Source of the DNA: Coemansia sp. RSA 1804
Taxonomy: Eukaryota > Kickxellomycota > Kickxellomycetes > Kickxellales > Kickxellaceae
Assembly (NCBI GenBank): GCA_027578815.1
Contig: JANBTH010000121.1
Span: 1 to 33,502, forward strand
DNA length: 33,502 bases
Direction of reading: 5' to 3'
Shown here: one piece after another, positions 17,560 to 29,323 of the stretch
Layout of the letters: the number at the start of each line of letters is the position of its first letter
How positions within the stretch are numbered: the stretch's first letter is position 1
Notes under the pieces: generated by a model
Database searches by the model: none
The model's input: the letters and a program-made list of their open reading frames with translations, nothing else
Told to the model about the DNA's origin: nothing
Position numbers and translations under genes: made by a program

Positions 17560-20395
17560 CGGAGACTACATTGAGTCAACTGATTTGGCGATGTGCCAGA
17601 TCTGAGATAAAGAGAGCACATCGCGCTGTGTCTTGTTGCGCGCCTGAGCGATGCTCTGAATATTTACAATAATTTAACTTCTTAACCTTAATTTTTATCA
17701 TACGATACGCAATTTTTATATACCGTGCTACAATTGGCCAAGAGCGGGTGGGGAGGTATCAGTTGCATGTGGCAATGAACATGAAGGCACGATTGTGCAG
17801 TAAGCATTGCAGTGCACTGTTGTTTGTTGTTTTATATGTGCGTGAGAACTCTGCAGCAGACATTTTGTGGGCTGTGTTGTGTCCTGTAGGCTATTAGCAT
17901 TGCGTCACTCTGGCATGTCACTTTTTATTGCGCAAGTAAGCAGACTCACATAGCGCATGAAAAACGATTATATGTGAGGCGGAAAAAACACAAGTTCACG
18001 CTTGCTAAAAGAGTGGGAAAAAGAAGGCAACAGCCAATGACAGACGCACATGGTGCCCAGTCAGAGATTCATGCGCATAAAAAAAAGTCTCAATTTCATA
18101 ATTTTGTTTGCCATGTCTTTTCTTCTTCTTCTTCTTCTTCTTGCCAGAGTGCTTTATGAAAAGGTACAGACGCATGGTCATTTTCTTTTTTTAGCGCATG
18201 CAAGGGAACAAGCAACAAAAAGGAGAGAGGCGTGTGCCCGGGTGGTGTGTTGCGCGTGGTTGTCTGCCAGCCATTATCGCCATGCTTACTCCGGGTTTTC
18301 TTTCCCGCTTTCGGAGAATATGGTTGTTTGTTGCCAAAGGATCCCACTGGTACATGGTTCTGTCAGCTGGATGTCCAAACTAAACGAACGACAGGCATAA
18401 AGCATAAAGACAAGTTAATTATCCATTTGCTTGTTCTTGTTTTTTTTTCCAGCCGATATGCTGGGAGAGAAGCGTGAAATTCATTCATTCATTCATCTTG
18501 TTTTATTTTATTTTATATTTCTGGCTCAGACCAGAAGATAGGAAAAAGAAGAAGGATCGTCATTTGGCACCAGTTCTGATTAACGATGGGCCAGCAAACA
18601 CACCTTGCCTTGTATTGTATCGTCTTGTCTTGCCTTGGTTTTCTGCATCGCCCGATCCAAGCAATGCTCGGAGGCCTAGACAAGAAAACAGTGACGCCAA
18701 ACGCCGTCGAAACAAGCAGGATGCGAATAAAACACACGGCAAAAGACCTTGTACGCTTGTGTGGCTAGAACCCCCGCGGCCCCTTTGGTTTTGATGCTGC
18801 CGTAGAAAAAATAATGTCAAGTCTTCCCAGTCCTTTTTGTAGAAAAAAACCAGTTTATTATTATTATTTCCGTCTGACATCACGCTTATTTCACCGTGCG
18901 GGCGGCATAGCACTCGCGCAGCCACCACCACTTGGGACCTTTTTTGCCTTGGGATGTTTTATGTGTCCGCTTTTTTTCTTCTTTCTTTTCCTTTTTTATA
19001 CGAAATGTGCTGATTGCTTCATCAACAACGTCCAAAAAAAGGAAACCACTTTCACTTTATCTGTTCTAACCCAACCCTTTGTTCATTTTTTCTTCTTTTC
19101 TAAACCCGTTTCTTTTTATTTCCACCTTTAAACCTTTTTTAAATTTGCGTATTCTCTGTGGCTGTCCACTTTCTTTTCTACTTTTATTTGTCTTGTCTTT
19201 GGGGGGTTTGAGAGAGAAACAGTACCACACCCATACTCTTGTTTCTGTCGCCAGCATCAATACTCGGGTGGGAGCTCTTGCTTGAAAGGACCCACCAACC
19301 TTGTTCATCGTAAACAGCTCCTGTATTAGTCCTATATAACAAACACACAGTAAAAGAGGAAAAAGGGGGTCTTGTTTTCGCTACTTTTAATACCCTCTGT
19401 GTGTGTTTTTCTTTTTCTATCCCGCCCGGAGAAAGCCAGGCGAGAAAATCGAAATAAAAAGAAGCAGGAGACCCAGATTAAAAAGAAGACATATCCAAGA
19501 GTTGGGTTTCTTTTTTTGTTGGTTTGTTTGCCCTTCTTTCTTTCGCTTATTCGAATTGGAAAGAATTAACACAGTAAAAGTGTAATTCTTCCTTTTCTAC
19601 ACTCCAAACATGTACGTTTTCATTCCACCCTGTGTTGATAAACTTGTTTCCTTTGCTGTATATAATACATTCGTGCAACCTGGTGTTGCCGACTCAGACC
19701 CACGTTGCTTTTCTGTTGAATGAGCACGCGTGCTCAGGGAGGTGGGGGTGCACTTGGCAGCCACCTTTTTTCCTTTTTGTATATTATATTATTTTATTCG
19801 TGCTGCCTTATTTGTTTACTGCCTCCTCCCAGCTGTTGCGCACAGAACAGCACTTGCGTTGTAGAGGTGGGAGGTTTGAAAGAAAAATACTCCTTTAGTC
19901 TGCTGAAGAAGTGGGGGTGGTGGTTATCTTTGGTTTCTTTGTGCTTGACTGCTGGACATATCCTTGTATTTTCCCCCCGCCCATATAGCCTGGATAGCAG
20001 GTAAAATTACCATCCATGGCTCCACGGTTCCATGGCGCATGTGCTGTTTCTGTACCAGTCTAACTTTGAGATACCTGTTGATGCCAACCAGTTAACCAAG
20101 CAACCAACAAAAACTAATATATTCTTTTTATTTTGATCGAATCGTATGCTTGGGCCTGTTTATTCTTGCGATCAATGTAGATAATAGAAGATATCCGACA
20201 GCATCGCTTACAATCCCCACCGCTTCCTTCAATCAGATCCGGCCCGTCTAATCGCACCAAACCTTGCCCCTTTCCACTTGTCTCATTTATTATTATCGAC
20301 CGACAAAAAAAAAAGTTCAGTCCTCGCGCTACTACGCACACATATAAGAAAAGGAGGTGGAGCTGACAAAACAAAAGCGCCAGCTCCAGTGTTCA
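17560..20395. promoter_or_regulatory. 2.8-kb gene-free, pyrimidine-rich region before the Myb gene
   Basis: No ORF here has a recognisable domain. The sequence is built of T/C-rich tracts on the plus strand, including (TTC)n at about 18118-18143, (ATTC)n at about 18479-18498 and TTGTC motifs near 18620. Such a long gap before a very large regulator-like gene suggests an extended promoter and/or long 5' UTR with possible introns, but no splice pair could be tied to the downstream frame. Confidence 0.4.
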
Positions 20396-21582
20396 ATGAC
20401 AACAAGCAGAGGACTTCAAGCGGATCTATCCAGTATACACCACATAGAGGAGGAGGAGGAAGAGGAAGAAACAATAACAGCAGTGGGCGAAGGGTATCAC
20501 GAATCCGCCGATCTCGTAAACAAGTATCTCGACTACTACTCGACTACCACTACCGCCACCGCTACCGCTACGATATCAGCAGACACCAGCAAGGTCGCCG
20601 CAGCCCCCGCCACCCCACGGCCTAAAGAACTGTTTGCCTCGGCTACACGCGCCACCTCGACCTCGACTGAGTCGACAGCCGTCTCAGTCTCGCAGCAGAT
20701 GCGTCCGGGAAAACGCGCCGCCGGCTCCAGCGGACAGTCGACGGACACGGAGGCGGCAGCAGGCGGCGGCGGCAGCAGCGGCAGCAGCAGCAGGTCGTCG
20801 GAGTCGTCGATGGGCGACTCTGCAGCCGCCGCCGCCCGTGTTCTAGCCGCGTTGCAGGACCGCACAGGAATCGCAGCAAGCGGCGGAGCCGGAGGCGCTG
20901 CGTCGGCCTCGGCTGCGGAGGCGGGATCCACGCTGTGGCAGCCCATCCAGACGCCTGCGGCAAGGATCCAGAGCTCCACGTCCACGCCCCGCCAGAACCA
21001 TTCTGCGTTTGACGCGAGCGCCCGGGAGGGATCGGCTCCGCTTCCCGGGTCCTTCGATTCGAACATGCACCGCCGTCCGGATATGGGCTTCCTTGCCCTG
21101 CTGAACAGCGCGGCCGCATACGTTGCAGAGTCGTCGTCATCGTCAGCAGCAGCTACCACCAGCGCAGCTACCGCCGCCGCTGCTGCCACTGTTCCTCAGC
21201 AAAATAGTGCGCACAGCTACCGTGGCTCTATTAGTCACGATGGTGGAAACCGCCAGCAAGGCGCAGGCGACAACAGCATCAACAACGGCAGCAGCGGGAG
21301 CAGCAGCGCCGCGTACTTGGCACACAGCGAGCTGCTTGCGGGCAACTCGCTGACCTTGTCCGGAATCAACAATGGGTTTGTTGGGCATGTGGCTGGCGGC
21401 TCAAGGAATGGACAGCCGTCGACTGCCACCGACACCAGCGCAGCGGCAGGATTTGCTTCCGCCCACTATGATCCGTCACTATCCAACGCCGCAGCGTACC
21501 GCGATCTCGCCCAGGCGCTGCAGCATATCGCGGCAACGACCGGCGGGACCAACTCGGCGTTGATGGCCTCGGGTGCTGATGC

Positions 21583-21618
<36 letters not shown>

Positions 21619-24600
21619 CTTGTTTGGCTCTAACGCTGAGAATGCACACAGCCATTTTGGCCACCACGGCCACGGCCTTACGGCTTCAGTGATCCGCCAG
21701 GACGGCCTGTTGCCGCAAGCCAGCCAGTTTTCCACGCACCCGCGCCACGGCACAGCGAAGGGCGGATCGGCGGCGACGCCGCTGGGATCCGCGAGTGCTT
21801 CGAAGCGCAAGCGCAAGGACGGCGGCAGCAACAGCAGCAGCAGCAGCACACCGATGCACACGCCGGCCAAGCGCAAGACCAGCCACGCGGCGGACCGTCA
21901 AGCCAGCCTGACGGTTTCTACAAATAGCGCGGAAGTCCGACGCGCGGCGCGTAAATGGTCGGAGGAGGAGACCGAGAACCTGCTGCAGGGGTGCAGCAAG
22001 TACGGGGTCGGGGCGTGGAAGAAGATACTGGACGATCCGAGGTTCACGTTCAACAACCGGACGTCGGTGGACCTGAAGGACCGGTTCCGCACGATCCGCG
22101 CCCAGGAGTGCGCGCACAGCCCGCACCACAACAACAGCAGCAACAAAAGCAGAGGCAGCAGCAATAGCCGCAACCACCACGCCAAGGAGCCCGATGTCGT
22201 GTGGCCGCTGCCGCCAAACTCCCAGCGTCTGCAGGGGCTGCACCGCGTGCAGCGCAAGCCCACGCGCAACTACACGAACGACGAGGACCGGCGGCTGCTG
22301 CTTGGCGTGCTGCGGCATGCGAACCACTGGACCAAGATCGCCGCCGACCCGGATCTCAAGCTGTCCAACAGACCGGGGCAGTCGCTGCGCGACCGGCTGC
22401 GCAACGCGTTCCCCGAGGTGTTCGAGCTCTTCGGATACGTGATCCCAAAGAAGGAGCGCGCCGACCGGGAGCGGCACACCGCGGCTGCTACGCCTGGCCC
22501 GCAGCCCCCGCCGCAGCCCAAGGGCTCCACGCCCAAGCGCAAGGCGCCGACCGGCAGCAAGCGCCTGGACGGCGATATCCCTGACCACATTCGCAGCAAG
22601 ATCGTGGGCATCCTGCACGAGAGAAACGACTCGCTGGATCCGCACCCGATTCCCGAGGACGACGCGGACTCGGCCGACGATGCGGATGCCGATGCCGATG
22701 CCGACGCCGACGGCATGGCGTTCCAGAACGAAGACGCTGCGGCGGCGGGCGACGGTTCGGCGGGTCTGAGCGCAATGTCCGTCGGCTCTGCAACGCCCAC
22801 CCCGAGCAAGCCGCGCACGCCAAAGCGACGGGCGACGGCCGCCAGCGTTGCGCGCGGCGTGAGCAGGGCTGGGAGCGCTGGCGCCAAGCAAGGGGCCCGC
22901 CGGGCGTCCGTCTCGCTGGATGCGACTGCTGCCTCCTCCTCTCTGTCGCCTGCCGATGGTGCGAGCGAGAGCAAAACGAAGCGAGCAGGCGGGCGCAGAA
23001 AGAGCGCGGCTGCGCAGAAGCGGGGCCGGGCGCGGTCGAAGGCAGCGACGGTTGCCGGCGAAGGGGCCCGTGAGTCGTCGTTGGCGGCAGCATCGGGCGG
23101 AGCAGGCGCGGTGCTTGGCTCGGCAGCGTACGACTACGAGGCAGGCACGGGCCCCGCGGGATATGCGGCCACGGGTGCGCAGAACGACGGCGGGATCCAT
23201 TCAGCGCCAGCGCACCACAGCGCGCACGGCTCCGGCGGCATGCACATTGGCGGCTTTGGCGGGCTCTCCGCCTCCGAGCAGCGTCGGTCGGGCACCATTT
23301 CGGCCGGCACGGCGTACATGGGGGCGCAGAACAGCCACCGCAGCTACCTGCTCGACTCGTTTGCGCCCTCGGTGTTTTCGCGGCCCAATGGGGTGGCAGC
23401 GGGAGCCGAGCTCATGGCCACCGACCATCTTGACGCGCTGGCGCTGGAGGGACGCGTGGCCAGCGGGTACTCGACGCCCAACCAGTCGACCAGACGGCGG
23501 CACTCCGTGCAGGCTGACATCAACGATGCGATGGCGGCGGCCGCGGCGATGGCGGCAGCTGGGATGGATCGCTCGGGCCTCTCGTCGACAATGGGCTTTT
23601 TCAGCGCCTCTGTAGCTGCTGCTGCGGCGGCGGCGGCGGCGGCTGCTGCTGGACTGGGCGGCAGCTCGGCCGCAGACGACGTATCCGGGAATGGCGACAC
23701 CATGCATCTCGGCAGCACAGCGGCGGCTGCAGCAGATACGTTTAGAAGAATGACGGTGGATGGGCAAATCAACCCAGACGCCTTTTTGTTTCCGCGGCTT
23801 CCGGACGACAACATGGCGGCGGCCGCTGCGGCTGCAGCAGCTGTGGCGGCCGATATGTCAGCGCAGAACGGCTCGGAGATGGCCACAGTGGTGGCAACGG
23901 GGGCGCAGACTGGAGGAATGCCAGCAGCGTCGCGGAGCGCCGCGATCTCTGTGGGCCCGCACAGCAGTCTCAGCGTGTCCACGGACCTTGGGTTCAAGCT
24001 GTCGACCGCGGCGGAAGCAGAGGCGGCATCGTCGACGGAGCCGCCGTTCTCGGCATCGGCTGCTGTCATGAGCGCAGTGCTGGGCGACAGCCGCAGCGAC
24101 ATGCTCTCGGGCCACCTCCACCACCACCGCAGCCAGCTGCGTTCTGCGCAGCGTCTGCTCCGCGCAAACGGCGTTGCCGACGACAACAGCATTGGGCTGA
24201 GCACTATGCCGACCGACGCCGACCGCGTTGTTGACTTTGAGGCGCTGACGCAGTTCAGCCAGTGGTTCCCGAACCTTGCGCCGTCGACGCTCGGCTGGGG
24301 ACTCGGCGACGGAGGAGCCGGCCACATTGGCGGCGAGTCGATTGATCCGAACATGCTGGACGCCGGGATTGCCACTTCGGCGGCGGCAGCGGCCATGATG
24401 CCAGGCGGCGGCCACGCTGCAGACGACGGCGGAGCGGCCGGCGGAGGCGGGATGACGCATGCGCGCCGGCGAAGCCAGTTCGACTGGTACGGCCTGACGC
24501 CCTCGCTGGCGGCGGCGCTTGATGCGGCCAACACGGCGGCTGCGGCTGCAGAGCAGGCAGCGGTGCCCGATGCATCCTCGCTGGCGTCGCTCAATCCGTT

Positions 24601-26254
24601 TGGAATCGGCCACGGCCACGCCCACACCACCGCCGGCGCGTCGTACCGCCGCCCGTCGATGCCCATATTCCCGAGCTTTGCGTTTCCTCCGGGCGGCGAC
24701 CTGCTTGGGCTGCAGTCGGCCGCGCCGCTGCACAGGAACGGAGTTAGCAGCAGCAGCAACAGCAACGGCGCTGGCGGCAACGCTGGCATCCGCGGCGCCA
24801 TCGATGCGGACCAGAGCGCGGTGTACGGCGCGCCGAGTCATGGCGAGAGTGCCATCTCGGAGGCGGCGGCGGCGGCTGCGGCCGTTGCGGCTGCGCTGGG
24901 CGACCAGCAGCGCGCCTCGTCGGCCGCCGGCGGTGTGCGCAGTCTGTCGCTGAGCACGGGCTCTGAAGCAGCAGCAGCAGCAGCAGGAGGCCACAAGCGC
25001 GGAGTGGCGCACGCAGCAGCAGGCGCAGAAGCTGAGGCAGCCACTGGAGGCGGAACCGCAAACAATGGGCGGCGGCGGACAATGCATGTGCCGCCGTCGC
25101 TGGTGGAAGGAGTGGCGACTGCGAGCTTTGGCAGCAACATGCTGGGCCGAGCCCCCGAGTTTCCTCAGCAGCAGCAGCAGAGCAGCGGACTGAGCGGATC
25201 AACTCTCCGCGCACTCAACCTGCACACGTCGCAGCAGCACCTGCTGGCGGGCGAGAGAATGAGACCCGGCACTGGCGGTCCGTATCCGCCGCGTCCGCAC
25301 AGCGGGACGCTTCGGCCGGCGGACAGCACCAGATCAACGCGCGTCCGTCGTAGTCGGACCATCAGCAACCAGAACTGCGATACGTCTGGCGGAGGACGCC
25401 TTCGAGTGGGCGGTGGAGGAGCGTCGGGCGCAATGCAGACGATGCTGCCTGTGGTTTCGGAAGCGGCGGCGTCGACGCAGCTGCTGCAGTTCCCGGCGGC
25501 GACAGCGGCGAAGGACGGACACCAGAGCCAGCAGCAGCACCAACATCAGCAGCAGCAGATGGCATCCGTATTTGGATCGCTGGGACTTGTTCCGACAGAT
25601 CTGGGCGCTGGCGCTGGCACTTCACGACACACGCGGACGCTCTCGGGCACGCATCTTCCGCAGGACGTGATGGGTGCGCTGGCCAGCGAGTCGTCTGACT
25701 TCTTGTCCTCCTTCCGGCTACACGACGAGCCTCTGGAGCTGGGACCACCGGTGGCAGCGGCCGCCCATCCTGCGTCCTCGCAGGGCCTCCAGCAGCCAGC
25801 GGCGATGGGTGGCCGGGGCAGAGCGGGCGGGGCCGGCAGACCTGATGTTGATCTGGAGGCGATGACCACACTGAGTGCCGGGTGCGCCGGATCCATCGAC
25901 TTCTCGTCGACGCTCAAGCCCTTTCTGTGGGCTGCCGCCGCTGCCGGCCTTGGCGACGACGGTCTGCACGGCTCATCTGCTGCTTCTGTCGCCGCCGCTG
26001 CTGCTACCGGTTCTGTTGCGGGCGAAACGCAGTCGCTTGTTGATCTGCGGCACGATGCCGATAACGCAATTGATTTGTACCGTCCGGCATCGCTGACGCC
26101 TACCAGCGGACGCAGGTTCCTTGGCATGTCTGGCGGCTCTGGAGCTGCTGGGGACTCGACTCCTGCGGCCGCTGGCACCACCGCTGCTGTTTCGCCTGTG
26201 GCGCCCCGTAGCGCTGCATCGACGCCTGGACGCCGCGAGGCCGTGGAGATTTGA
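20396..26254 (+). CDS. Giant double telobox-type Myb DNA-binding protein (Tay1/Teb1-like)
   Basis: 1952 residues in one open frame from the first ATG. Two Myb/SANT domains lie near 516-570 and 622-676. The first has KWSEEETENLLQGCSKYG and ends VDLKDRFRT, close to the VDLKDKWRN telobox of telomeric-repeat binders; the second has YTNDEDRRLLLGVLRH and ends SLRDRLRNAFPE. Fungal Tay1 (Yarrowia) and Teb1 (S. pombe) also carry two such domains and bind telomere-like repeats (established knowledge), so DNA binding to TTAGGG-like sequence is a good guess. Basic patches (STPKRKAP, PRTPKRRA, KRGRARSK) follow and could be nuclear localisation or AT-hook-like elements. The rest is low complexity: poly-Q near residues 399-409, many poly-A runs, Ser/Gly tracts and an Asp-Ala repeat near 758-774. 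It is much larger than known Tay1/Teb1. A transcription-factor role is an alternative. Confidence 0.82.
21585..21618 (+). repeat. (CAG)n encoding poly-Gln
   Basis: An uninterrupted CAG run encodes 11 Gln in the Myb protein, before its first Myb domain. Pure codon use suggests repeat-length instability. Confidence 0.85.
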
Positions 26255-27016
26255 TCTGATTCGACCCGATCCGATTGTATCTTATCTTGGAACCTAGCGA
26301 ATCCTGTGTCTTTTGTTTCTTTCATATCCATTTTTGTGCTTTTTCCTGCAATGATTCCTCTCCATTCCCCAGTTCGTCTCGTGAACACGGCAATAAATTT
26401 ATTAACGCACACTGTTTAGTGTTTGATGTTTAATCATGCCTTGCCTTCTTTTCCTTCACTAGGGAGGAGGGTTTTGCGCGTGTGACGTGGGCGAAACAGC
26501 AGAGGAGGGGGGGCAAAGACACCTTTTCTGATGCCCTCTTCCAGCCGCAATGCAAAGCAATATGTTCTTAACTTGTGGTGAGCTTAAAGCTCTGGATTTT
26601 TTTCTCTTACTCTTGTGAGCTTAATACAGCAAAAACAATAAAGAAAAAAAGAATCTGCAGAAATGGGGGGAGCGAGACAGGTAGAACAACACGATTAGAA
26701 AAAAGAAGTAATTTTGTTTGTGCTGGGTTTCTATTATTTGTTGTACGCTATCTATGCTTCTTTTTCTGTTCCTCTTGCCTTTTTTCTTCTTCTTTGTTTT
26801 GTTTCAACAGCAGCTCTTATTCTTCTTCAAAATTAAACACATTTCCGCTTCTTCAACTCTTTATCCACTTTTTTTTACTTGTTGAAAGCCTTGAAAGATA
26901 AACCCAGCCTTATTACCGCTTATTCAATCCGACAAACTCATTCTTTCCATTTTTCAGCATCAGTGAGAGAGAAACAGAGTCCGACCAGAAGAGCAAGCTT
27001 ATAAAATAGAAGAATT
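26255..27016. promoter_or_regulatory. Myb-gene 3' end and ERV29 upstream region
   Basis: An AATAAA at 26391-26396, about 137 nt after the Myb stop, is the likely poly(A) signal. From about 26700 the plus strand becomes strongly pyrimidine-rich (TTTTTCTTCTTC-type runs) and leads into the ERV29 start. No other gene is visible. Confidence 0.5.
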
Positions 27017-27835
27017 ATGGACCAGCTAAAGAACGTCAGTGAGCAAACGGAGGACGCGCTGGGCAAGCTGAACCGGCCACTCAAGCCCTACATCCCATGG
27101 GTAGCGCGCACACTGCTTGTATCGACGTTTATCGAGGACGCGGTGCGTATCGTGGTGCAGTGGCAGAACCAGCTGTATTTCCTCCAGGCGTACCGCGGGT
27201 TCCCGTGGGGAATCAGCCATTTCTTCCTGCTCGCCAACGTGGTCACCATGCTTGTGTGCTCGGGCCTGGCTATCAGTCGCCGCCAGACCGAGGTGGCCGT
27301 CGCCGGCCTGTTTGCCGTCATCGTGGTCCAGGGGTTCGCCTATGGGCTGATCTTTGACTTTAACTTTTTCGTCCGCAACCTCTCGGTTGTCGGCGGGCTG
27401 CTGATGCTGCTTGCCGAGGGGCTTGTGGCCAAGCGCAGGAACGTGTTTGCTGGATTGCCCAGCATGTCTGATGAGGATAGGTCCAAGTACGTGCTTCTTG
27501 GCGGCCGCATCCTCCTTGTTCTGCTCTTTGTCTCGTTTGTCTTCTCCGGCTCCTTCACTGTCACGCGTCTGGTCGTCAGCATCATCGGCGGTCTGTCGTG
27601 TCTGATGGTTGCTGTTGGCTTCAAGGCAAAGTGGTCCGCTATTGTGCTTGTCACCATCCTCAGCGTCTTCAACCTCATGGTCAACAACTGGTGGTCCATC
27701 GATTTTAACCCCACACACCGCGACTTTGTCAAGTACGACTTCTTCCAGACCCTCTCCATCATGGGCGGCTTCCTCCTGCTGGTCAACGTCGGGCCTGGCG
27801 GCTTCTCTGTTGACGAGAAGAAGAAGAACTTTTAG
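27017..27835 (+). CDS. ERV29: SURF4/Erv29-type ER cargo receptor
   Basis: 272-residue polytopic membrane protein of the SURF4 family. About seven hydrophobic helices are visible (near 66-86, 92-110, 118-135, 158-182, 184-203, 206-225, 240-260). Family-typical stretches include FIEDAVRI (near 38), QLYFLQAYRGFPW and NNWWSIDFNPTHRDFVKYDFFQ. It ends KKKNF, so Lys at -3 and -4 give a KKxx COPI retrieval signal. Erv29 loads soluble secretory cargo, in yeast glyco-pro-alpha-factor, carboxypeptidase Y and proteinase A, into COPII vesicles and cycles between ER and Golgi (established knowledge). Length matches the family, no intron is needed, and the start ATG follows a pyrimidine-rich leader. It is convergent with the aspartic protease gene, 267 bp away. 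Confidence 0.95.
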   Translation: MDQLKNVSEQTEDALGKLNRPLKPYIPWVARTLLVSTFIEDAVRIVVQWQNQLYFLQAYRGFPWGISHFFLLANVVTMLVCSGLAISRRQTEVAVAGLFAVIVVQGFAYGLIFDFNFFVRNLSVVGGLLMLLAEGLVAKRRNVFAGLPSMSDEDRSKYVLLGGRILLVLLFVSFVFSGSFTVTRLVVSIIGGLSCLMVAVGFKAKWSAIVLVTILSVFNLMVNNWWSIDFNPTHRDFVKYDFFQTLSIMGGFLLLVNVGPGGFSVDEKKKNF

Positions 27836-28102
27836 CACCAGCGTCATCGGTCGACACCAATCGGCAGTAGCCGTAGTAGCCTCTGTTGGCATTTGGCCTC
27901 CTGCTATTTCATAAGCATAAACATAAATACCATTTTCTAAGGTTTCTCCACAGTTCGCGAATATCTTGTGAGCGCTTGAGCCTCCAATGTTTGATTTGAA
28001 AATGGAAATGAAAAATGAGAAAAAGCAAGTTAATGTGGGATAAAGAGGAAAAGCTAAAAGCAACGAATATGTTGGGCTATTGCGCTGCATCCTACAGGTC
28101 TT

Positions 28103-29323
28103 CTACACCGCCTTTGCAAAGCCCACGCGGTTCTTGCCCAGGTCGTAAACAGAGTAGAACTTGCGAAGGAAGACGTCACCGATGATCCAGATGGGGCCAA
28201 GGGGCGCCGGAATATCCATGCCCATAAAGCCAGAGATGCACTGGCCCTGCACGCTCAGCACGTAGTCCTCGGCATTCAGCTGATACTCTTTGCCGCCAAA
28301 CTGCATGGAGAACGGTGGCAGCGAGGGAACCGTGCTGCAGTCAACCATGTACTGGCCGGCAAAGTTCTTCTTTGCGCCAATCCTCTTGTTGACAAGGTCA
28401 GCCAGCGTCGTCGGCAGAACGAGCAGCGAGCTTCCGGTGTCGATGGCCGCGCCAACGTTGTCCATCTCGATCTCGTCATCGCCAAACCGCACCTTCTCCA
28501 GATCCACCTCCCAGTATCCCTTGCGGCGCACATTGGCCCACTGCAGCTTGCCCTCGAACTTGTTCTCGTTGTAGCCGCCCAGCACCATCTCGCCGTCAGT
28601 GTCTCCCTTGTTGGTGTCCGACAGGTAGAACGAGAACATCGGCTTGTCAACGAGGCCCTTGTTGACTAGCTGGTAGAACGGCGGCACCACGTGCTGCACC
28701 GAAATCGTATCATATCCAAGACCCAGGATGCCATCGAATCTGCCAAACGCAAACGTCAGCCCAGGCTCCTTGGTTGCCTCGGCAAAGTCCTGCCCTTTGA
28801 TTTCCAGGTCCCCGATGCGGACGGTGTCCTGGCTAAGGTAGCCCTCCAGCGACCCCGACCCGTAATGGATGGCAAAGTCCGTGCCGTTAGGCTTGTAAGT
28901 GGAGCTCTGCGAGTGGTCGTACTTGGTGTGGAAGTAGCACGCAATCGACGAGCACTCAGCCGACGGCACCCACAGGTTCGACGACCCCGTGTCAAACACC
29001 ACCTTGAACGTCTGCGCAGGCGTGCCAACCTCTATTTCGCCGTAGTACTGCGCATTCATAAAGTTCGAGATGGGCACGCCAAAGCTGGCTGTGCCGTCGT
29101 TGTTCAGCGGCACTATCTGGTCCTGCAGCCCATCGAGCTGGTCAATCGTGCCGGCCCCAAAGTACTTTTGCGCAATGTACCCGCCGGTGTTCGCATAGCG
29201 CTGCATCGTGGCCTCGGGGGTCTCGGTTATCTTCTTCAGCGATATGGTGTGTGCTCCAGCAAACACCTGCTGCGCGCTGGCCGCCAGGAGTCCCAGTGTT
29301 GCGATGCTAACAAACGTCTTCAT
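28103..29323 (-). CDS. PEP4: Vacuolar-type pepsin-like aspartic protease (saccharopepsin family A1)
   Basis: 406 residues. A signal peptide covers about 1-22 (ends QQVFA), then a propeptide to about 80, then the mature enzyme starting near NFMNAQYYGEIEVGTP. Catalytic motifs are DTGSSNLWVPS (Asp111) and DTGSS (Asp295); the flap Tyr is Tyr154 in HYGSGS. Cys124/Cys129 and Cys329/Cys362 are the expected two disulfides. One N-glycosylation site lies at Asn146 (NGT). The C-terminus IIGDVFLRKFYSVYDLGKNRVGFAKAV is classic for proteinase A/cathepsin D. The yeast enzyme activates vacuolar hydrolases (established knowledge); vacuolar location here is inferred from close similarity and the absence of a GPI tail. 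Complete and intronless as read. Confidence 0.93.
   Translation of the reverse strand: MKTFVSIATLGLLAASAQQVFAGAHTISLKKITETPEATMQRYANTGGYIAQKYFGAGTIDQLDGLQDQIVPLNNDGTASFGVPISNFMNAQYYGEIEVGTPAQTFKVVFDTGSSNLWVPSAECSSIACYFHTKYDHSQSSTYKPNGTDFAIHYGSGSLEGYLSQDTVRIGDLEIKGQDFAEATKEPGLTFAFGRFDGILGLGYDTISVQHVVPPFYQLVNKGLVDKPMFSFYLSDTNKGDTDGEMVLGGYNENKFEGKLQWANVRRKGYWEVDLEKVRFGDDEIEMDNVGAAIDTGSSLLVLPTTLADLVNKRIGAKKNFAGQYMVDCSTVPSLPPFSMQFGGKEYQLNAEDYVLSVQGQCISGFMGMDIPAPLGPIWIIGDVFLRKFYSVYDLGKNRVGFAKAV

Noticed and set aside
18474..18931. Several 100-120-codon frames in the 17.6-20.4 kb gap
   Set aside because: Built on (ATTC)n, poly-T and purine runs; composition not protein-like.
21686..25214. Long minus-strand frames (485, 504 and 409 codons) opposite the Myb gene
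   Set aside because: GC-rich shadow frames; no domain, and the plus frame carries two clear Myb domains.
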